The notes beneath the pieces are model-generated. The model did not search any database. It was given only the letters and a program-made list of their open reading frames with translations, and was not told where the DNA came from. 64,000 bases of DNA from GCA-002727735 sp038134525. GTDB lineage: Bacteria > Bacteroidota > Bacteroidia > Flavobacteriales_D > Parvicellaceae. The DNA is taken from NCBI GenBank assembly GCA_038134525.1, contig JAYPVI010000012.1, positions 1 through 64,000 of the forward strand. Reading direction: 5' to 3'. A program made the translations under genes and the position numbers. This document shows, piece after piece, positions 61,537 to 64,000 of this stretch. Every line of letters begins with the position of its first letter. Position 1 is the stretch's first letter.

Positions 61537-64000
61537 ATGCCTAAATTTTGGACGTTATTTATATTTTTTTTTCTTACCGTAAACCAATTATCGTCTCAAT
61601 TAATACCATCATTTAATTCTAATATTCAGAGCGGATGCTCTCCCCTTGCTGTTAATTTTATAAATACTTCACAAAATGCGACAAGTTATTCATGGGATTT
61701 TGGTAATGGAACTCAATCAACGCTGACTAATCCTTCAACAACTTATACATGTCCTGGTTTTTACACCGTTAAACTCATTGCACAAAATACAACAGATATT
61801 GACTCAATAATATCTGTTAACTACATCCAAGTATTAGACCTACCAACTGCATCATTTTCTATTACCTCTACTTCTAATTGCTTAAGTGACAATTCATTTG
61901 ATTTTAACAACGCTAGCACAGGAGCTATTAGTTACACATGGGATTTTAATGATGGTAATACTTCAACAGATATTAATCCATCACATCAATATAATTTAAC
62001 AGGTTTATTTAACGTAACTCTAGTTGCAACAAATTCATCAGGGTGTAACCATGATACCACACTAGGACCAATTGATGTATTTCCCAATCCTGTATTATCG
62101 GCTACAACGGATACCAATCTGTTATGCGATAGCAATGCTGTAATTAACTTTTCAGCTACAAGTAGCAATACTACATTAGCAAATTGGAATTGGAATACAG
62201 GAGATGGTAATTTTTCTAATACTGTTCAAGGAAACTTTTCATACCAGTTCAATAGTACTGGAATATTTCCACAAAAATTAATTGCTACAACTACTGATGG
62301 TTGCATTGATTCAATTTCATATGACACCATACAAATTGTAAGTGTTCAAAATTATGTAATCAGTGAAGACACAAATGTTGGATGCCCACCGCTACAAGTT
62401 AATTTCGACATTCAACCCAATGTAGGTATTCAACAAGTACTTTGGAATTTCGGTGATGGAAATAATGGCACATCATTTCCAATTAGTTCTCACCATTATC
62501 TATCATCAGGAAATTACCCTGTTGGAGCATCAATTACTGATATTAATGGATGTATTCAACAAGTAAACACATTAAATAATATTGTCATAAATAGTCCTCC
62601 TACAGGATCTGCAACTGTATCCAATTATTTGGGCTGCCCTCCCCTACAAGTTCAGTTTAACATTACTACTTCTGTTTCTAATACAGTTTATTTAGACTAT
62701 GGTGATAACATGGCTAATTCTTCCAACTTAAATTCTTTATATACCTATGTGAATAACGGAACCTATTTTCCAACTCTTGCTATAACCGATAATAATGGCT
62801 GTGAGACGCTGTTTAATTTGGATACGGTTCAAGCTGGAATGAGCAATATCGATTTTTATGCTTCAGAAACTAACGGTTGTGCTCCAATGGAAGTTACTTT
62901 TAGCAACAGTGCCCCAACATCCATACAATTCTACTGGGATTTTGGGGATAGTATATTTTCTAATGACCCTAATCCAATTCACATTTATGATTCGATTGGA
63001 TCATTTACGGTAAGAATGGCAGCTCAAGATAGTAATAGTTGTGTGGATACGGTTACAAAGGAATTTTACATTAATACGCTTGGTGAAGATGTTACCCTAC
63101 CAGAATCAGACACCATTCTTACCTGTTCACCATATGATTTTAATCCCAATGCAAGCAACATAGGCATGTCTTATTGGAACTGGGATTTTGGAGATGGAAC
63201 TTTTGGTAGTGGACCTACTCCTTCTCATACCTACAATCAACCTGGGACCTATGTAGTAAAACTAAATACGAACGCACCTAATGGATGTATGTATAATTTA
63301 GTTAACTACGCATATATTACTGTAGATGATGTAGATATAGATCTAAACATTAATATTAATAATGCTTGTGATGTAGGTAGTGTGATTGTCACCAACAATT
63401 CTGTTGGTGTGGTTAATCACCTATGGATCATGGGTGATGGAGCTAATATAACGACAGCCGATATCTCCCATACATACAACACTTCACAATCCTACATGAT
63501 AAATTACCAAGCAGAATCCGATATTGGGTGTGTAATTAGTCAATCTATTCCCGTTATATTTCAGTGTGACACAAATCAAATGCCAGTTGACACCAACATG
63601 ATTGAAATTGTAATTCCAGAACCAGATACTTCTCTTTTAAATGGAGGAGCACCTTTAACTGACCCTAACACAGGTAATCCTGTGAGTCAAAATTGTGGAC
63701 CCACATCGATTAACTTGAATTCTCCCTTTTCTAATGCAGTAAGCTTTTTTTGGGATTTTGGGGATGGAAACTCATCAACGGATGAAAATCCATTTCACTT
63801 TTATGCGTCAGCTGGAACTTTTAATCTAACACATTATGCCACTTATTTAAATGGAGATGTAGATTCATTGGTTATCAATGCATTTATTGATCAATATATA
63901 TTTGAAGCCAACATCAACTTGATTGAAATTAATCAATGTAATCAAAAAGAATTTCAATTTAGTAATACAGATCCTCAATCTGTTAATTGGGAGTGGATGT
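61537..64000 (+). CDS. Giant secreted PKD-repeat protein, C-terminus beyond window
   Basis: An open frame runs from ATG 61537 to the right edge (821 codons seen). The signal peptide spans about 1-20 (ending NQLSSQ). At least nine PKD-type modules follow, marked by cores WDFGNG, WDFNDG, WNTGDG, WNFGDG, LDYGDN, WDFGDS, WDFGDG, WIMGDG and WDFGDG, many with the GCxPxxVxF entry (SGCSPLAVNF, VGCPPLQVNF, NGCAPMEVTF). This architecture is typical of T9SS-exported surface proteins that end in a gliding-motility-associated domain, here outside the window. Adhesion or motility function is inference. Confidence 0.88.
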   Translation, partial: MPKFWTLFIFFFLTVNQLSSQLIPSFNSNIQSGCSPLAVNFINTSQNATSYSWDFGNGTQSTLTNPSTTYTCPGFYTVKLIAQNTTDIDSIISVNYIQVLDLPTASFSITSTSNCLSDNSFDFNNASTGAISYTWDFNDGNTSTDINPSHQYNLTGLFNVTLVATNSSGCNHDTTLGPIDVFPNPVLSATTDTNLLCDSNAVINFSATSSNTTLANWNWNTGDGNFSNTVQGNFSYQFNSTGIFPQKLIATTTDGCIDSISYDTIQIVSVQNYVISEDTNVGCPPLQVNFDIQPNVGIQQVLWNFGDGNNGTSFPISSHHYLSSGNYPVGASITDINGCIQQVNTLNNIVINSPPTGSATVSNYLGCPPLQVQFNITTSVSNTVYLDYGDNMANSSNLNSLYTYVNNGTYFPTLAITDNNGCETLFNLDTVQAGMSNIDFYASETNGCAPMEVTFSNSAPTSIQFYWDFGDSIFSNDPNPIHIYDSIGSFTVRMAAQDSNSCVDTVTKEFYINTLGEDVTLPESDTILTCSPYDFNPNASNIGMSYWNWDFGDGTFGSGPTPSHTYNQPGTYVVKLNTNAPNGCMYNLVNYAYITVDDVDIDLNININNACDVGSVIVTNNSVGVVNHLWIMGDGANITTADISHTYNTSQSYMINYQAESDIGCVISQSIPVIFQCDTNQMPVDTNMIEIVIPEPDTSLLNGGAPLTDPNTGNPVSQNCGPTSINLNSPFSNAVSFFWDFGDGNSSTDENPFHFYASAGTFNLTHYATYLNGDVDSLVINAFIDQYIFEANINLIEINQCNQKEFQFSNTDPQSVNWEWM

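Overview
The window is a strongly AT-rich chromosomal segment of a Bacteroidota bacterium, most likely in Flavobacteriales and perhaps near Crocinitomicaceae. The evidence is: type IX secretion (T9SS) C-terminal sorting domains of both the A and B kind; gldF, gldG and a porQ-like gene; a TonB-dependent receptor next to a T9SS cargo gene; a three-gene pnt transhydrogenase; almost no Shine-Dalgarno sequences; and many copies of the Bacteroidota -7 promoter element TAnnTTTG just before start codons. One run of exactly 100 N inside a tandem repeat shows that this is a draft assembly. I see no rRNA, tRNA, CRISPR array, transposon or prophage. No gene-free stretch exceeds 300 bases; the longest (10384-10650) holds two promoters and an unexplained 52-codon open frame.

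Left to right: (1) 1-5574, two minus-strand cell-surface proteins made of Ig-like repeats, one cut by the window edge and one complete with a type B sorting domain. (2) 5726-7165, an ECF sigma factor, a probable anti-sigma factor and a small periplasmic helical protein. (3) 7176-10383, a split transketolase whose two subunit genes flank a secreted von Willebrand A protein. (4) 10651-16782, ychF, porQ, ttcA, rocD, a YARHG lipoprotein and dnaN. (5) 16866-20477, gldF-gldG plus a DUF4340 lipoprotein. (6) 20610-27713, two glycosyltransferases, pntAA-pntAB-pntB, a tail-less ssb, an lpxL-like acyltransferase and a pabA-type amidotransferase. (7) 27787-36031, valS, a glycosyltransferase, ettA, a cyclophilin, a hydrolase, pyrR and pyrB. 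(8) 36066-44909, STAS protein, small T9SS protein, rnz, mnmD, a methyltransferase, rhomboid protease, pabC-like aminotransferase, algH, miaE, trkH and trkA. (9) 45102-51664, hexose-phosphate mutase, DUF4139 protein, surE, small membrane protein, lpxB and a SpoIID-domain protein. (10) 51753-64000, an accessory envelope region: DUF3078 protein, a secreted 17-residue-repeat protein broken by the assembly gap, a TonB receptor with its T9SS partner, a Rieske oxygenase, nhaC, and a secreted protein followed by a very large PKD-repeat protein running off the right edge.

Most genes are housekeeping and tightly packed, with several convergent pairs overlapping by 4-50 bp. The envelope theme is strong: T9SS parts (PorQ, GldFG) sit in the same window as at least four likely T9SS cargos. 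The most unusual items are the phase-locked tandem repeat around the gap, the 21-bp duplication at the DUF3078 start, the rnz start codon inside a terminator T-tract, the von Willebrand gene inside a split transketolase, and the frequent very short or absent 5' leaders.
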